64,000 bases of DNA from Chrysoperla carnea. Lineage: Eukaryota > Arthropoda > Insecta > Neuroptera > Chrysopidae. The DNA is taken from positions 97,210,368 to 97,274,367 of the forward strand of contig NC_058337.1 of assembly GCF_905475395.1 (NCBI RefSeq). The letters are read 5' to 3'. Within the stretch, counting starts at the first letter, position 1; every line of letters starts with the position of its first letter. Position numbers and translations under genes: made by a program. The notes beneath the pieces are model-generated. The model worked only from the letters and a program-made list of their open reading frames with translations. It did no database searches and was not told the origin of the DNA. Of the stretch, positions 43,545 through 56,804 are shown piece after piece.

Positions 43545-46500
43545 TTGACTTAATAAATGTATGTATTGTTTAGATCGGTAAAAAGATTATCATGAAGAAA
43601 TTATTTGATCTTAAATTCACTTAAAAACGAATATATGCGAAAAATCAGATAGGCAAGCTATCTTGATTGGCTAATTATTATACTTGATTTTTAATAAATT
43701 GTTAAGGCGTAAAATAGAGAAGACACGTTAGTAAGGATTAGGGACTTCTGTTCAAAATATTTTTTAATTCATTAAATGACTATGGTCTAATGCGTCGTAC
43801 TCGTCGTAAAATTAGTCTGTGGTCCTAATTCGTAAAATTTAATTGTAGATAAGCTTTTTTGCCTTTTATACAATTGAGGTCGTACGTTGGGTAGACTCTA
43901 GGGGGTTTGTGCTACAAAAAAGCTTTTTTGGATATTTTGGTGGCGTTTATTGTAGATAACCTCACATAAAGCAGGGTGTATGTTTTTTATATTTTAAATA
44001 CAACTAATTGGTGAATAATATACAGATTTAATAGTTGTCTATTACAATTTTTGAATTATAACAAAACAATTTATTGTATGAGAAATTGAAAAATTTATCG
44101 CTATGTCTATGTGTTACATATCATTTGTGTTTACTTTCTTTTTTTTTTATGAAATAGTAAAATAAACTATGTGTCTTCTCTGTTATAAACATTTTATGTA
44201 AAAAATTTTGTTTACGTTTGCACTAAAGCAGAAAGGCCTACGAAAATGCAAAAGAGTTGCAAGTCAAAAACTCATACATTGTTTTATTAGAAAAATTAAA
44301 CTTTCGACTACCAGGTGATAACGATATATTATTCTTAATAAGCACCATCTATTAAGCCTATTCTACAATGCAAATCGTATGCCGTTTGTCGGATGATGCA
44401 CGCAAGTGCAATTAAAGGTCTATTTTGACATTTATATTTAATGCAGAAAACATCAAAAAATGACAAAACGGCAGACCACATACAACTCCAAATTTAGAAA
44501 AGGCTTTATCAAATTCCAGAAATTCTGAAATCTCAAAATGGGCGTAGAAAATCTTTATTGAATTTATAGATAGTATTGAAAGCGAAAATCATGAATGTTA
44601 ATTATCAAATAAAATGGTATAACTACAGGTGTAACTGTATAAATTTCAAATGTACTCCGAGTAGATCAGCAAAAATTTGGGCATAAATGCATTTATACTC
44701 AAAATTTTTGTGCTTAAATTGAATATAATGTTTCTGGGTGCAAAACGGGTTCAATAGGTGAATATCTTTTTTAAGAGAAGATGTACAAGAAAATCTCACT
44801 AAATTAACTTTAGAAAAAGTTTGTATTCATGTAACTTTTGTAATAAATTGATATTTGCCGAGAAAGTTATAGTAAAAAGTTAAGTTAATGAAAAGTAAAA
44901 AATGAGTTTAAAAAAAATTTTTCATTGAGTTTTGTAAAGCAGTAGCAGTAGGTTCTAAGAAAGAAATGTCGGGTGTTTTTTAAGCTTTAATTTTTGTAAC
45001 GTAATTAAACACAGAAATGATTAATGTCATTATGGTATTATTCAATAGGTAATTTTATACTAATATATACTAATGATGTTCTCGAAAATAAAGGTATCAT
45101 GGCTATCTGGAGTGAAGCATAGAGTGTGAGTGATACGAATTCGATAATTAGAATTATTGTTTCTAGTGATAATTCCCGTTTTGTTATGTAACGATTTGAG
45201 ATATATATATGAAATTCGAGCTGAGGCTGGTGTGTATCTCCCCGTAGGAATTTCCAAAACATACATTTTTTTGTGTGTATTGACATGTACTTTAAGATTC
45301 TTGCAAATTACAGCATATCCCGGAAAAACACAAAATTTATCTTACGGTATTTGCTTTAATTTAAAAAGGACAAACAATTGAATTCTTAATCTACTAATTA
45401 AAACCAACAACAACAAAAATATAAAACATAACTTCCCACGGGGGGGGGGGTCTTATTGGCGGCTTCACGGCAATTATTTATGTATTTTTTTAAATTTATT
45501 TAACATTATCTAAACTCTGCTATTATATAGACTTCGTGATGATACTCATTACTTTTATGTGTTTAATTTCGTATTAAAAATTATAACTTAAAAAAGCACG
45601 CTTCCCGTTCAATCGAAAAACGTTCAAAATCTAAAAATTAATTAATTTAGTGAATTTAATGGTAAAATAAAATTTATTATTATCTATTAAATTTCATATC
45701 ATCACGAATTATTTGTGATGAGTGACATTCATGGAAGGAAAATGAAATGTTAAATATTTTCTGTGATAAATTTCCTTCTTATAATTGCCATCTTATTTTT
45801 GAGTGATTATTAAAATATTTTGGTGGACATAACAAAAAAAAAAAAAAAATTACAAAAATAACTAAAAATAAAAATTCAACAGGGTACTAACAATATCCGA
45901 TCGATTTTAAAACACTTTAAATGAACGTACAGAAAAATTACAGACTGCTAAACTAAATGCTTACTTTTCCTAATACAATTTTGTAATCAATACTTGTAAG
46001 TTAATGATATTAAAAAAAAGTATATTGTAGTGTAACATTGACTGTCCAAAAATAAATTTTAACACAATTTGTCATATTGTTTCGTCAAAAATTATACAAA
46101 AGTATACGCGAATCGTTTAGGCCTATTAGATGTTAAATACAGTTTGAAAAAATATTGTGTAATATTTTATACAGGATGGAGTCGTTTCTACGGACTAGCG
46201 ATGCTAAATGATTTTTTTTCTCTGTCTAATACAATGTTAATTTTTATGTACAGTAAAAAATGCTAATATTTCATGTGTGTTTATCGAAATACACTCGGTA
46301 AAAAAAATTTATAGATGTATCATTCCCTATGTGGCAGAAGTAATTTCACAAGACCCAAATCAATTCTTAGAAGAGATTAAAAATTAATTATGTTAATTTT
46401 ACACAAAGTTTTGGATATTAAAACCACTTTTACATAACAAACGCCAAGTGTATATTATTAAACGATTTGAGGAAATTATGGACTGTTAATAACAAAAAAT

Positions 46501-49500
46501 ACTGAGCGACAAAAACATTTGATAAGTAATTTTTTAATTAAAACCAGAAACTAAGTAGAGTTTTAGAGATTCCACCGTTTTTTGATTAGAATGTCATTTT
46601 TAAATATAATTTTCGCCGTCCAATGATACTATATCTTGAGAGCGCTTCAGTAAATATAAAATTTCAAGCTGCTACTTATGCCGAAAATTTTCGCCATGTC
46701 TTATCAAGTACTACAAAAATTTATTCTCAAAAATGTATGGCCCTGGAAAACGAAATTGCTAAATAATTTAACTATATTAATTTTAAAAATATTTTTTTAG
46801 TTAAAAATAATATTTCAAACCTTTAAAATGCTAATAATTGGTTTTTTTGTATAAGTAATTATAACTTATTTACAATAATTGAATCAGATTCAATTCAATT
46901 TTTATTCATTTTTTTAAACAATGACAACTTTGTACATAATATATCGTAAATGAAATAGGGAAAATGAAAAGAATGGGGAAGGTATGCAGGTGTAGTTCAC
47001 TTTATTAGGAACTATTCTGGTGAGATTCACTGTTGTTAGCGAACTATTTTGCAGTGCGTATGTAAAAGGTATCTTAAAATCAATGCGATAGAATGAAATA
47101 ATTGATTATCCATTTAAAATGGGGATATTTTTCAAGCTTTGTCTCCATTCCTTTAAAACCGTGGCTTATCTTGTTTATACCATGGCAATAAAATGCTCAG
47201 TAAATAATTTTAAACATTTATTTGCAATATATAATTTAAAACTTTTATTAGCATTTATGTTGTTGATTTTCCAAATCATAAGGTTGAAATCTCAAATATT
47301 TTACATTAGATTAGGTATGTGTGAAGGATCAAGCGATGAATAATTTTGGAATATTCTTTAACTAGATAATTTTAATATTAGAATTTTTTATTTCCAATCA
47401 AATAATTACGTTCTTATAAAATAAAATCGGCCTAAAATACTTTCTATAGGGTAATAAAATATATATATTTGTACAGTCAGTGTTTTAAAAAAATCTAACG
47501 AATTATGGTACAATTTTTAATAGTAGAAATTAACTGTAAATCAACTTTTTTCGTTAGATAATAAAAATGTAAATCCATTTTTTTATGATTAATATTAATT
47601 TTATAAAATAGGAGAAAATTGATTTTTGTTTCAAATTATAAACGTTTACAATTAATTTTTTTTTAAATAGGCAGTGTCCGATAAAGAAAGTGGGACATAA
47701 TTGGAAAATAAACATATTTTTCCATAGGCTTTTATATAAAGTTGATATTGGAAAATTAACTTGAAAAAAATCGCATATCGAATGTTACGATTATCTATTA
47801 TTACTAACTTTTTTGCGTGTTTGTAAACTATCAATCGTTAACAATCGATTATTCCTGAATCACTAAACCAATTTGACGCTAAGACCATTCTTAAGCGCAA
47901 TATTTTGCGCTTTTTATTTCTTTCAATTAAAATTGTTGGAAGCACCATTTTGAGTTGTAAGAGTTGAATTGAAAATGTTACGCTCCACTCAGAAACCGTT
48001 TCAAATTCATATAATTCTTATTTGAGGTATTCAAGAAGGATTTAAATCATTTAGACGTTAGTGTTATTTTCCAGAATGTAACATTCTATCTCACTTTGTT
48101 TAATAGGCAGGGTGATATTATTTTTTACGACCCCAAAGTATGTAAATTTGAAACAAAAATAATTTTCATGTTATCTGTGCTTAGCAAAATGTATATTTTG
48201 CAAAAATTTGATCAGTATTTCAATGTTTGCTAAAATAGGTCTATTTGTGTATTTTAAATTAAATTTGTGAGGATATAAATGGGATTCATTGTCGTGCTTA
48301 AATATATTAAATAAATGTTTATTTTAATGGTTTGTTATTATAATTTTTTTCACCTTACACGACACATGAAAGGAAAATGAGTAATATGGATCTATAAGAA
48401 GAATTTGGAACTATAAAAGATTGGTAGTTGCAAGTGTGCACCTAGTAGTTTTGATGCAATTGTTAATTCTTATTTAATTATGCAATGTTTCTAGAACTGT
48501 TTATACTAAACTAAAAAAATGTAGATGTTTTCAAATAATAAAGATTGTCTTCTACGATTACATCACCCATGAACACTATACACATCACCATTGAGACTTT
48601 GTATATTAACCCGATCATCAGAGTCAAAATAAGTGATCAACCTCGGAATCAAACGGAGTAAGCTGAACTTTTGTACAAACCATTATTTTGATAGTACAAA
48701 TGTTGTCTCAAAAGTCACATATGATTACGCGTTTGCGTCGTTAGATATTCAAGGTCAAAGGTCTCGAAAATCAGGTCTATGTGAATATCTCGTTTGTTTT
48801 GCCTTCCATCGAATTAATTTTTTAATACCATATATTTAACACATTCAGATTCAGACGTTTTCAAGTCACTGTTCGCATTGAATTTTTGTTCTGGAGCCAA
48901 AATTCTGCGAGAACTCTTATAATCAAGAAGATATACGATCTCCTTTAAAAAACCGATTTGATCTTGAAGTGACATTCATTGTCTTAGTCATTTTTTTCAG
49001 TCGACAGTCAAGATTTCGGGGGGGGGGGAGGAGGGGTTGTGGTTGGTTGATCTAAAAGACCTAAAATCATTTAGTTTTTTTTTTCTCGTAATCTGTTTTT
49101 TTTTCAGGAAAATTATATCTGTAAAACAAAAAAAATTTGATTGAGGGTTCTTAAAACGTTCCTTTTTTGTTATATACTACGGTATATAATTTTGCCCAAT
49201 TTTGCCTAAAAACAAAAGGATTTTTGTTTATAACAATGAAACCGGCAATTTACAAATTTGTTAATACCATTAAATGTTCAGTACGATTTCTTCTAGAGAA
49301 ATGCAATAAAATCCATGCTTTAAAATTTAATTCATAGGAAAGTTTCTATACTATAAAACATAGATTATATATAGTTAATATATAATTAAAATTTGAAAAA
49401 AGTGGATTTATTGTATCATTTTTAGAGTATATCACATTTGAAGAAAAAATATTTTTGTATTATAGGTACTATAATTTTAAAAGTAAAAAAATATTGTCTT

Positions 49501-49693
49501 ATCCTACTTTAATAGTTGTGTATACTATAAATTTTAAAAAAAAATATATCATTTTTCGGCAATAAATTTTATCACATTATAATTATTTTCAAAGTTATAA
49601 ATATGTTTTAAAAATAGAATTCTTGCGCATCGTTGTCAATTATCTCGGTTGATAACTCTATGTACTTTATTTGCATTGACAAAGTAATTAGAA
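43545..49693. other. Gene-free region between SS18 and WDFY2
   Basis: The first part must contain the SS18 3' untranslated region (AATAAA candidates near 43552 and 44160). No further gene was recognised; small frames such as 45157-45381, 46069-46266 and 47119-47343 have no domain. Runs of 11 G lie at 45440-45450 and 49018-49028. Confidence 0.5.
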
Positions 49694-50842
49694 ATGGCTG
49701 CTGAAATAAAGCCAGCATCGCGACCAGCAAATAATCGTTTTTCCACAACAAAAAAACCGGCTTTATTATCAAAATTAGAGGGTTGTAATGATGATATTAA
49801 TGCTGCAGTATTAATTCCTGGTGAAGATGGAGTGATTAGTGTTTCAGATGACAAGTAAGTCGCAATTACTTTATACATTTGACGTTTTGATTACTTGTTT
49901 TCATCATTATTTTTTCATGACTAATTATTGTTCGGCGTATTTTATAATTAAAAAATTTGTATGCATTTTCGAAAAATTTCGATAATAATATTTGAAAATG
50001 AATGTTTTACATGCATACAATTTAGTTTTAAATTGTAAAAATTATATTCAAGAGCCGTGTTGCATAGAAACGTAAATAAACATTTATTTGAAATTGGAAT
50101 TAAAAAACAACGGAGTTTGTGCTAGATTCAGCTGCAAATTTTGAGAGCTACATAATATATCGTCGCTTATACCGGGTGTATCAGAATAAATGGCCAATAC
50201 AGGATAGAGCTTTATATTTGTCAATTACATTAGAATACAACCTAACATCAAGCTCAGTATTGCTCGTATAGTATTTTTTTCTTTAAGATACATGGAGTGT
50301 GGAGGCCATAACGCGGTAGTCTTATTTGTTTTGAAAGTTCAAATTGCCCTGCGAAGCGATTAGGTAACTGTTAGTCTTGGTAAAAAATACATGGAAGCTC
50401 ACATATATGTTTTTTTGTCCCTTTCATCGTGAAATAATGTTTTTTCTTAGTTTAAAACTCAGTTTTTCGAATTGGAATTAATGAAGCAAAAATAGTTAAT
50501 TTGTCGAAATTTTTTTGGAACGTTATTTCACGATGAAATATTGTATAAATAAAAAGAGCCTAAGTGGCCGAGCGGTCTAAGGCATTAGTTATAGACCGTT
50601 AGTTTACTTAGACTTAGGTTGCGGGTTCGAATCCAGGCAGCGGCAGTGTGAACAATTATAATTAATGGGAGTGCAGAATTGATCACATTGTCGTCGCTTG
50701 GATAAGAACGTAGTAACCGACTCCACCCACATCAAAAATGTAATTGTAAAAATAATTTATAATTAAATAAATAAAGATTCACAAATAATGATGTGGGTGG
50801 CCTCTGTTATAGGCGTATGTCAGAGAAACGGAGGTTAAACCC

Positions 50843-50876
<34 letters not shown>

Positions 50877-53800
50877 GTATAAATAAATTAATAATTTAGT
50901 GCACGCCTATGGCTTTCACTACTTGCAAGCCTGTTACACCCCCCCCCTCACCCTTAAACACGCTAAATATCGTACCCAAAATTTCAAACAATTAAGGAAG
51001 CTTTTAAAATTTGACAGTTATTAACCGGCTTCAAAAAACGAAGCTCTCCGTTTCGCTTACGTATACGAATATAGGTAGGACGTAATAATGATGTGAATAA
51101 TCGCTCGTATTTCGGTGAGCTTTTCACTGAGCTAATGAGCTACTCTCCTATTTTCAGGCAAAACATAAGAAAATGTATTCAACAAATATTAAATATAAAA
51201 TTTTTATACAAACATAACCTAAGAAATTTTCATTTATCATTAAAAAATTATTTTATCTTAGATTAAAATTCTACTCAAAGGATTAGAATACCAATTGTAG
51301 TGGCATCCGTGCTTCTGCCAAGTTCAAAATAAGTTTATCAGCATAAAATACATAACAACTTAAAACTATGATTTCTAGCCTAAACTGAATCTATAATATT
51401 ATCTGTCCTTGAGCCCCAACTGCAACGGCGTGGAAATTAAAGTATAAATTATACGAAGAAAGTTCCTTTAAAATTTTCGTACCAGGTGTACTTAAATAAA
51501 AAAGGCCTCGTTATCCATTACTTTATGTAACCTTGAGAATAAGGGATAATCCTGATGTCGAAAAGCCATATTACACATAAAAATGTAAAACTAGACTTGA
51601 TACCATGACAAAATTTGAAATTGAAATTAAAATTGATTAAAAAACGAAGAATTTATAAGCAATCAAAGATTCTATTCAAAGGTTGCCCATCTCCTTTCAG
51701 CAAAACAAAGTTAATGTCGATACCCACGTATGACGTCACTAGTGGGTATCTTCCTCTTTGTTTAAATAATAATTTTAAACATTCATATCTTGCATACTAG
51801 TAAATATTTTTAAAAACCAACTTCACTTTTCTATCCAAAAAGTGAGAATTCTTCATCTGATAAAAAAAATTCACTGTGATAAAAATTTAGTTCGATCCTT
51901 TATTCGATTAAAGTAACCAAATGAAAAATTTTATAATGATCGATGTTGTAGAAAATAATATTTATTACAATTTATCCTTTTAAGATTTTAATCAACGTTA
52001 AAAATTAGACATCTGAAAATTTACCTTTTGATCGCAATAGACGAATCAATAATAAATCGTAATTGAAATGAAAAGGTCTAAAAGGTAGATAGAAGAAAAT
52101 TAAAAGTACAACCTGTCTGTTTTTACAAAAACAAACAACTTTTGATTATAAAAATATTTCTTCATTTTATTATAAAATTTTCAATTTGGCTACTTTAATC
52201 GAGAAATTTTCAAGATTATAAATGATAATTAATAACGAGTTAGTATATCGGATCCACAAGTTGTAAAGAAACTTTCTTCTTAGAATGTATATTTAATTTA
52301 TACTTTAATTTTCACCATTACAGTAGGGATCAAGAATAGATAATATGAGCCGTTAATTTAGAAGTGATCTTAGTACATTTTACAAAAAAAATCAAGCCAA
52401 CTATCTGTTTTTACAAAAACAAACAACTTTTGATTATAAAAATATTTCTTCATTTTATTATAAAATTTTCAATTTGGCTACTTTAATCGAGAAATTTTCA
52501 AGATTATAAATGATAATTAATAACGAGTTAGTATATCGGATCCACAAGTTGTAAAGAAACTTTCTTCTTAGAATGTATATTTAATTTATACTTTAATTTT
52601 CACCATTACAGTAGGGATCAAGAATAGATAATATGAGCCGTTAATTTAGAAGTGATCTTAGTACATTTTACAAAAAAAATCAAGCCAACTATGTGGGTAT
52701 ATGTATTTTCATATAATACCTTTCAGTTATGTTTATTAACGGTAACACCTTTATGTTGAACTGATAATGTTCAATAACACTGTGCGACAGAATTTTGGTA
52801 CACAGAATACTATTTTATTTGAAATTTAAACCGCCAAACACGAAAATCACAAACAAATTTTTGATGTGAAAACTATTTCATAAATTTTCAATTTAAAAGT
52901 AAAAACAAATCGCAGGGTTGGGCAGTTACGAAATTCAAATCTACTAAAATTAATTGACCTCCAAAAATCGAAGTTTCTTAACGTTTCATCCACCGTGCTT
53001 ATTATTACGTTCAAAGCTTTATGAATTATCAGAAGAAAAACAATTTTAGGGAGTCAAAAACCTTTACTTGTTTAACGAACTTTTAAAAATTGAGAGCTGT
53101 TTCTTAATTTTGCCTAAAAAGAGAGAATTCTTGAAAAAGTATAATAATTCTTTTTTTATTTAGATCTGATTGCCCAAAGGTTAAATTCTTTATGTTTATC
53201 ATGATAAATATAAAAAGTATATAAATATACAATAAACAAGATATTTTAATAAGAAATTGTATTTTGCAGAACCGTTCGAGTATGGCTAAAAAGAGATTCA
53301 GGGCAATATTGGCCGAGTATTTGCCATTATATGCCGTCAGGAGCTACGTCAATGTTTTACACTGTAGAAACTCGTCAGTTATTTATTGGACAAGATAATG
53401 GCACAGTGTCAGAATTTACATTAGCTTCAGATTTCAATAGACTTCAACCAGTACGTGAATATATCGCACATCAAGCACGAGTTACAGAAGTGTTATTTGC
53501 ATTAAATTGCGAATGGGTTTTAAGTATCGGTCGCGATAAAGTTTTTATGTTCCATTGTACACATACGGGACATAGACTTGGTATTTACACAGCTGAAGCC
53601 TGGTGCACAGCATTACAGTTTGATGCACAATCTAAACACGCATTTGTTGGTGATTATTCTGGTCAAATAACAATGTTGAAGCTAGACAATTCTGGTGCAA
53701 CCGTTGTAACCACATTACGTGCACATACTGGATCTGTTCGAACATTAGCTTGGGATTCAGAGAAACAAATGCTATTCAGTGGTTCATTTGATCAACTTGT

Positions 53801-56721
53801 TATTGTATGGGATATAGGAGGGCGTCAAGGAACTGCATACGAGCTACAAGGACACAAGTAAGTACATTTTATAATATTGTTGTATCTAGTACGTGTATTT
53901 TGCCATCTAGTAAAGAAATTGTAACATATGAGAATATAATATAGTTTATTAATAAATAACAATGCTTAAAGGCCCATCTACAAAAGTGCTGGAGTAACCC
54001 ATAGTTAATTTCCTGAAATAGTCCTGGAAATCAAAAATTACTTCTGAAATCCTGAAAATAATCCTAGATTTTTTTTTAAAGTCTTTAAAATTTCATGAAA
54101 TTTTCTAAATTTATTTTTCTCTAATTCGTGATTTCGCGGTTCATAAATATACAATATATGTATATGCAACTGGCCAACATATTATGGTTTTTTTTGTTAT
54201 TCCCAAAACTTCAGTAAATCATATGAAATTTCAGCTAATTTGATGGGACTAGCAAGAACACATTCAGTACAGACATATAAACTAAAATATCATCAATTAA
54301 ATGGTAATTTTCGTTACAAATCTTTTAGTTTAATTTTTAAAAATATAGAAAGATTTGTAATATTTCGTCGTACAAAGTAAATTCTGGTACATAATTTCAA
54401 TTAAACAAGTGAAAAGAAACAATTGACTGAGTTAATTGTTGAAATACCATGCATAGTCAGTGTTGATTTCTTTATCACATAACACATACAAAAATGTATA
54501 GACAGTGTTGATGCGCAATCGTTTGTTTTTTTGACGTCACGTAAATAACAAAAGATATTCACTTTTAAATAGACACACACACAACTGATATTCCTATATT
54601 AATACATACTATAAAATTTGCACCTAATTAACGCCCTCGTGGGTAAACAGTGGTGTTTACAAAAAAATGTTTCAAACAAAAGTTTTTTTATTTTTTTATA
54701 AGGTACATTTTTTACATTTAAACTTTTGTTCTATCTCTAACGGTTTACAAGATGGGTCCTACGGACCCAAGACCCAATTGACCTATGATGCTCATTTACG
54801 AACTTGACCTCACTTTTTACGTCCTGAGTACGCTGTAAAAATTTCAGCTCGATATCTTTTTTCGTTTTTGAGTTATCGTGTCCACAGACGGACGGACGGA
54901 CAGCCGGAAATGGACTAATTAGGTGATTTTATGAACAGCTATGACAAAATTTTTTTCCTAGCATCATTATTTTTAAGCGTTACAAACTTGGGACTAAACT
55001 TAATATACTATGTATATTTCATATATGCATGGTATAAAAATACTAATTTTAATACAACTGTAATTTGTCACTGCATTTATACCTTTTATGCAAGGACGTC
55101 AACAACAGTTCAGTAAAATATTTCCTATCCTACCACTTTGACCGTCAGACCATCACTCTGTGTGATAATTTAAATAAAAAAAAAAAAATTTAATACAACT
55201 GTTTATACAAAATGTTTTTGAACCAACATTTTTAAAATTTTGATTAATATGAACGTCTAATTTACGACTTTGAAGATAATAAAAATTATTCCTTAAAAAG
55301 AAAAAATGGTTCTTGACTGTTTTCTAATTTTTTTAAACCTCAATTTAATTATCACCACTAATAATAAAATGAAATTTTGGCAATGTATGGATGACGTATT
55401 ATTATAAAATAGTAAAGTCTTTTTACTATGTGATACCAAGATTTTAATATGTTTTACTAAGCACATTACTGTAAAACGACTAAAACTATCAAGATATGTG
55501 GTCTCAAATTTATCTTTTATAGGGTGATTATCAATTATTCAAACTATTCCTGGAATTAAATTGAAAATTTTTGAATTACCAACTTTACGATTGACTTGTG
55601 CTACAGTGATTTGTCTTGATTGAAAGAGCACTATACTATTAGTGTAGTCGCAATTGATGTTTAATCTTTTCCAACGGACGCCATTATCTTACCAACCGAC
55701 TGTTGAATTTTTAGTTGCTTTCATCCTTTGTTGTCCTCTTAATTGACTACCGATTTGCTTAATGTAGATCCAAACAGTGGTTTGAAAAATCAGTACGTTG
55801 TTGATTACAGTAAATTATCAGCAAACTCCATACCCATTTAATGCTGAGCGAAAGTTGTACATTGCTTTGGATACTTCTACGGTTGTTCAAAACTATTTCG
55901 TAGATTTAAAAAAAAAATGTTTTCTGGTGTAACACCCTTGTTTGTGCTCAAATTGTTCAACATCATTTGTGATTGCTCAAAATCATGAGTTTGAATTCAA
56001 CAAACCAACGACAGGTAGTTGCTTTTGGTATTGCAGATTCTTGTTAACACTTTTTAAGCTATTTTTTTTAGCATTACTGGTGTTTTTCCTTTTCAAATGA
56101 TGGCACTTATACTATATATTTATTAATTGTAAAACTAAAAATAACCAGCCAAAAATCGAATTCTATTGTAGCAATCTCAGGATTATTCAAATCACTTTAT
56201 AGGTTAGCTTTGTGCTTATTATTGATATGAACATAATATTTTTCAGCAACAAAGTATCAGCTTTGGCATATGTAAGTAGTATTGGACAATTAATAAGTGC
56301 TGGTGAGGATGGTGTATTAGTATTTTGGGATATGACTCAACCACGCAAAGAGACGCCAGAATGGAGTGAATCAGATACATGTCAATTATGTAATCGTCCA
56401 TTCTTTTGGAATTTACGTGCAATGATGGATCAACGACAGTTAGGTTTACGTCAACATCATTGTCGTTATTGTGGAAAAGCTGTTTGTGATAAATGTTCCG
56501 TTGGTCGTCAAGCCATACCCATAATGGGCTTTGAATTTAATGTACGCGTATGTGATCCATGTAATGCAACGTTAGACGGTATTGAAAGACCTTCAAGAGC
56601 AACGTTTCATGATGTTAAACATCCTGTTGTTGCAATGCATTTAGATGAAGCTAGAAAAAGAATATTGACTGTTGGACAAGATCGTCTTATTAAAGTTTGG
56701 GATATTTCTGCTCTTTTTTAA
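49694..56721 (+). CDS. WDFY2: WD repeat and FYVE domain-containing protein 2
   Basis: Three coding exons, 49694-49854, 53270-53857 and 56247-56721, join at GT-AG sites in frame to give 407 aa (human 400). WD40 repeats run from residue about 25 ([70 protein letters not shown]). A FYVE zinc finger is inserted at about 289-361 with [17 protein letters not shown] and CDPC supplying the zinc ligands and the basic RQHHCR motif that binds PI3P. A last WD40 blade follows ([12 protein letters not shown]). In mammals WDFY2 marks early endosomes near the membrane and scaffolds Akt2 and PKC-zeta. AATAAA is at 56799-56804. Intron 1 (3.4 kb) and intron 2 (2.4 kb) carry repeats. Confidence 0.97.
50554..50873 (+). 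mobile_element. tRNA-derived SINE with 14-bp target duplication (WDFY2 intron 1)
   Basis: The head is tRNA-like (Leu/Ser type) with RNA polymerase III box A TGGCCGAGCGG (50565-50575) and box B GGTTCGAATCC (50624-50634). The acceptor ends do not pair, so it is not a working tRNA gene. The body follows, and the tail is a long ATT microsatellite. The element is flanked by the perfect direct repeat ATTGTATAAATAAA at 50540-50553 and 50874-50887. The body has a perfect 12-bp hairpin, CCACCCACATCA (50723-50734) with TGATGTGGGTGG (50789-50800). A perfect target duplication and an intact tail suggest a recent insertion. Confidence 0.95.
51715..51905 (-). repeat. Interspersed repeat family B, copy 2 (WDFY2 intron 1)
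   Basis: Reverse-complement counterpart of 2855-3003, sharing ACGTATGACGTCACTAGTG, TCTTCCTCTTTGTTTAA, TATCTTGCATACTAGTAAAT and CTTCACTTTTCTAT. This copy is slightly longer. Class unknown. Confidence 0.75.
52116..52691 (+). repeat. Perfect tandem duplication, 2 x 288 bp (WDFY2 intron 1)
   Basis: The segment beginning TCTGTTTTTACAAAAACAAA at 52116 is repeated from 52404 with no difference that I can see by eye over 288 bp. It is AT-rich and non-coding. Either the duplication is very recent or it is an assembly artefact. Confidence 0.95.
54406..55040 (+). repeat. Interspersed repeat family A, copy 6 (WDFY2 intron 2)
   Basis: The longest copy in the window: ACAATTGACTGAGTTAATTG, then an extra segment containing GACGTCACGTAA not present in copy 4, then AAAAAATGTTTCAAACAAAA, GGGTCCTACGGACCCAAGAC, a GGAC microsatellite, GGAAATGGACTAATTAGGTG and CATGGTATAAAAA. 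It is nearly identical to copy 4 over the 3' 350 bp. The 61-codon frame at its 3' end is not a gene. Confidence 0.9.
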
Positions 56722-56804
56722 ATTATTTTCTTTATATTTTTCATTCTCAGTCAGTATTTAATGTTATTGTGTATCGCGTAATGTATTTATGTAAACTCAA
56801 TAAA

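Noticed and set aside
42409-43548. 379-codon open frame overlapping SS18 exon 2 in the +1 frame, and minus-strand frames at 42213-42866
   Set aside because: They are produced by the stop-poor CCA/CAA/GGT repeats of the QPGY coding frame. They begin inside the exon and show no recognisable domain.
50558-50645. Apparent tRNA-Leu/Ser gene
   Set aside because: Box A and box B are good, but the acceptor stem halves do not pair, and the region continues into a body and ATT tail with flanking duplications, so it is the head of a SINE.
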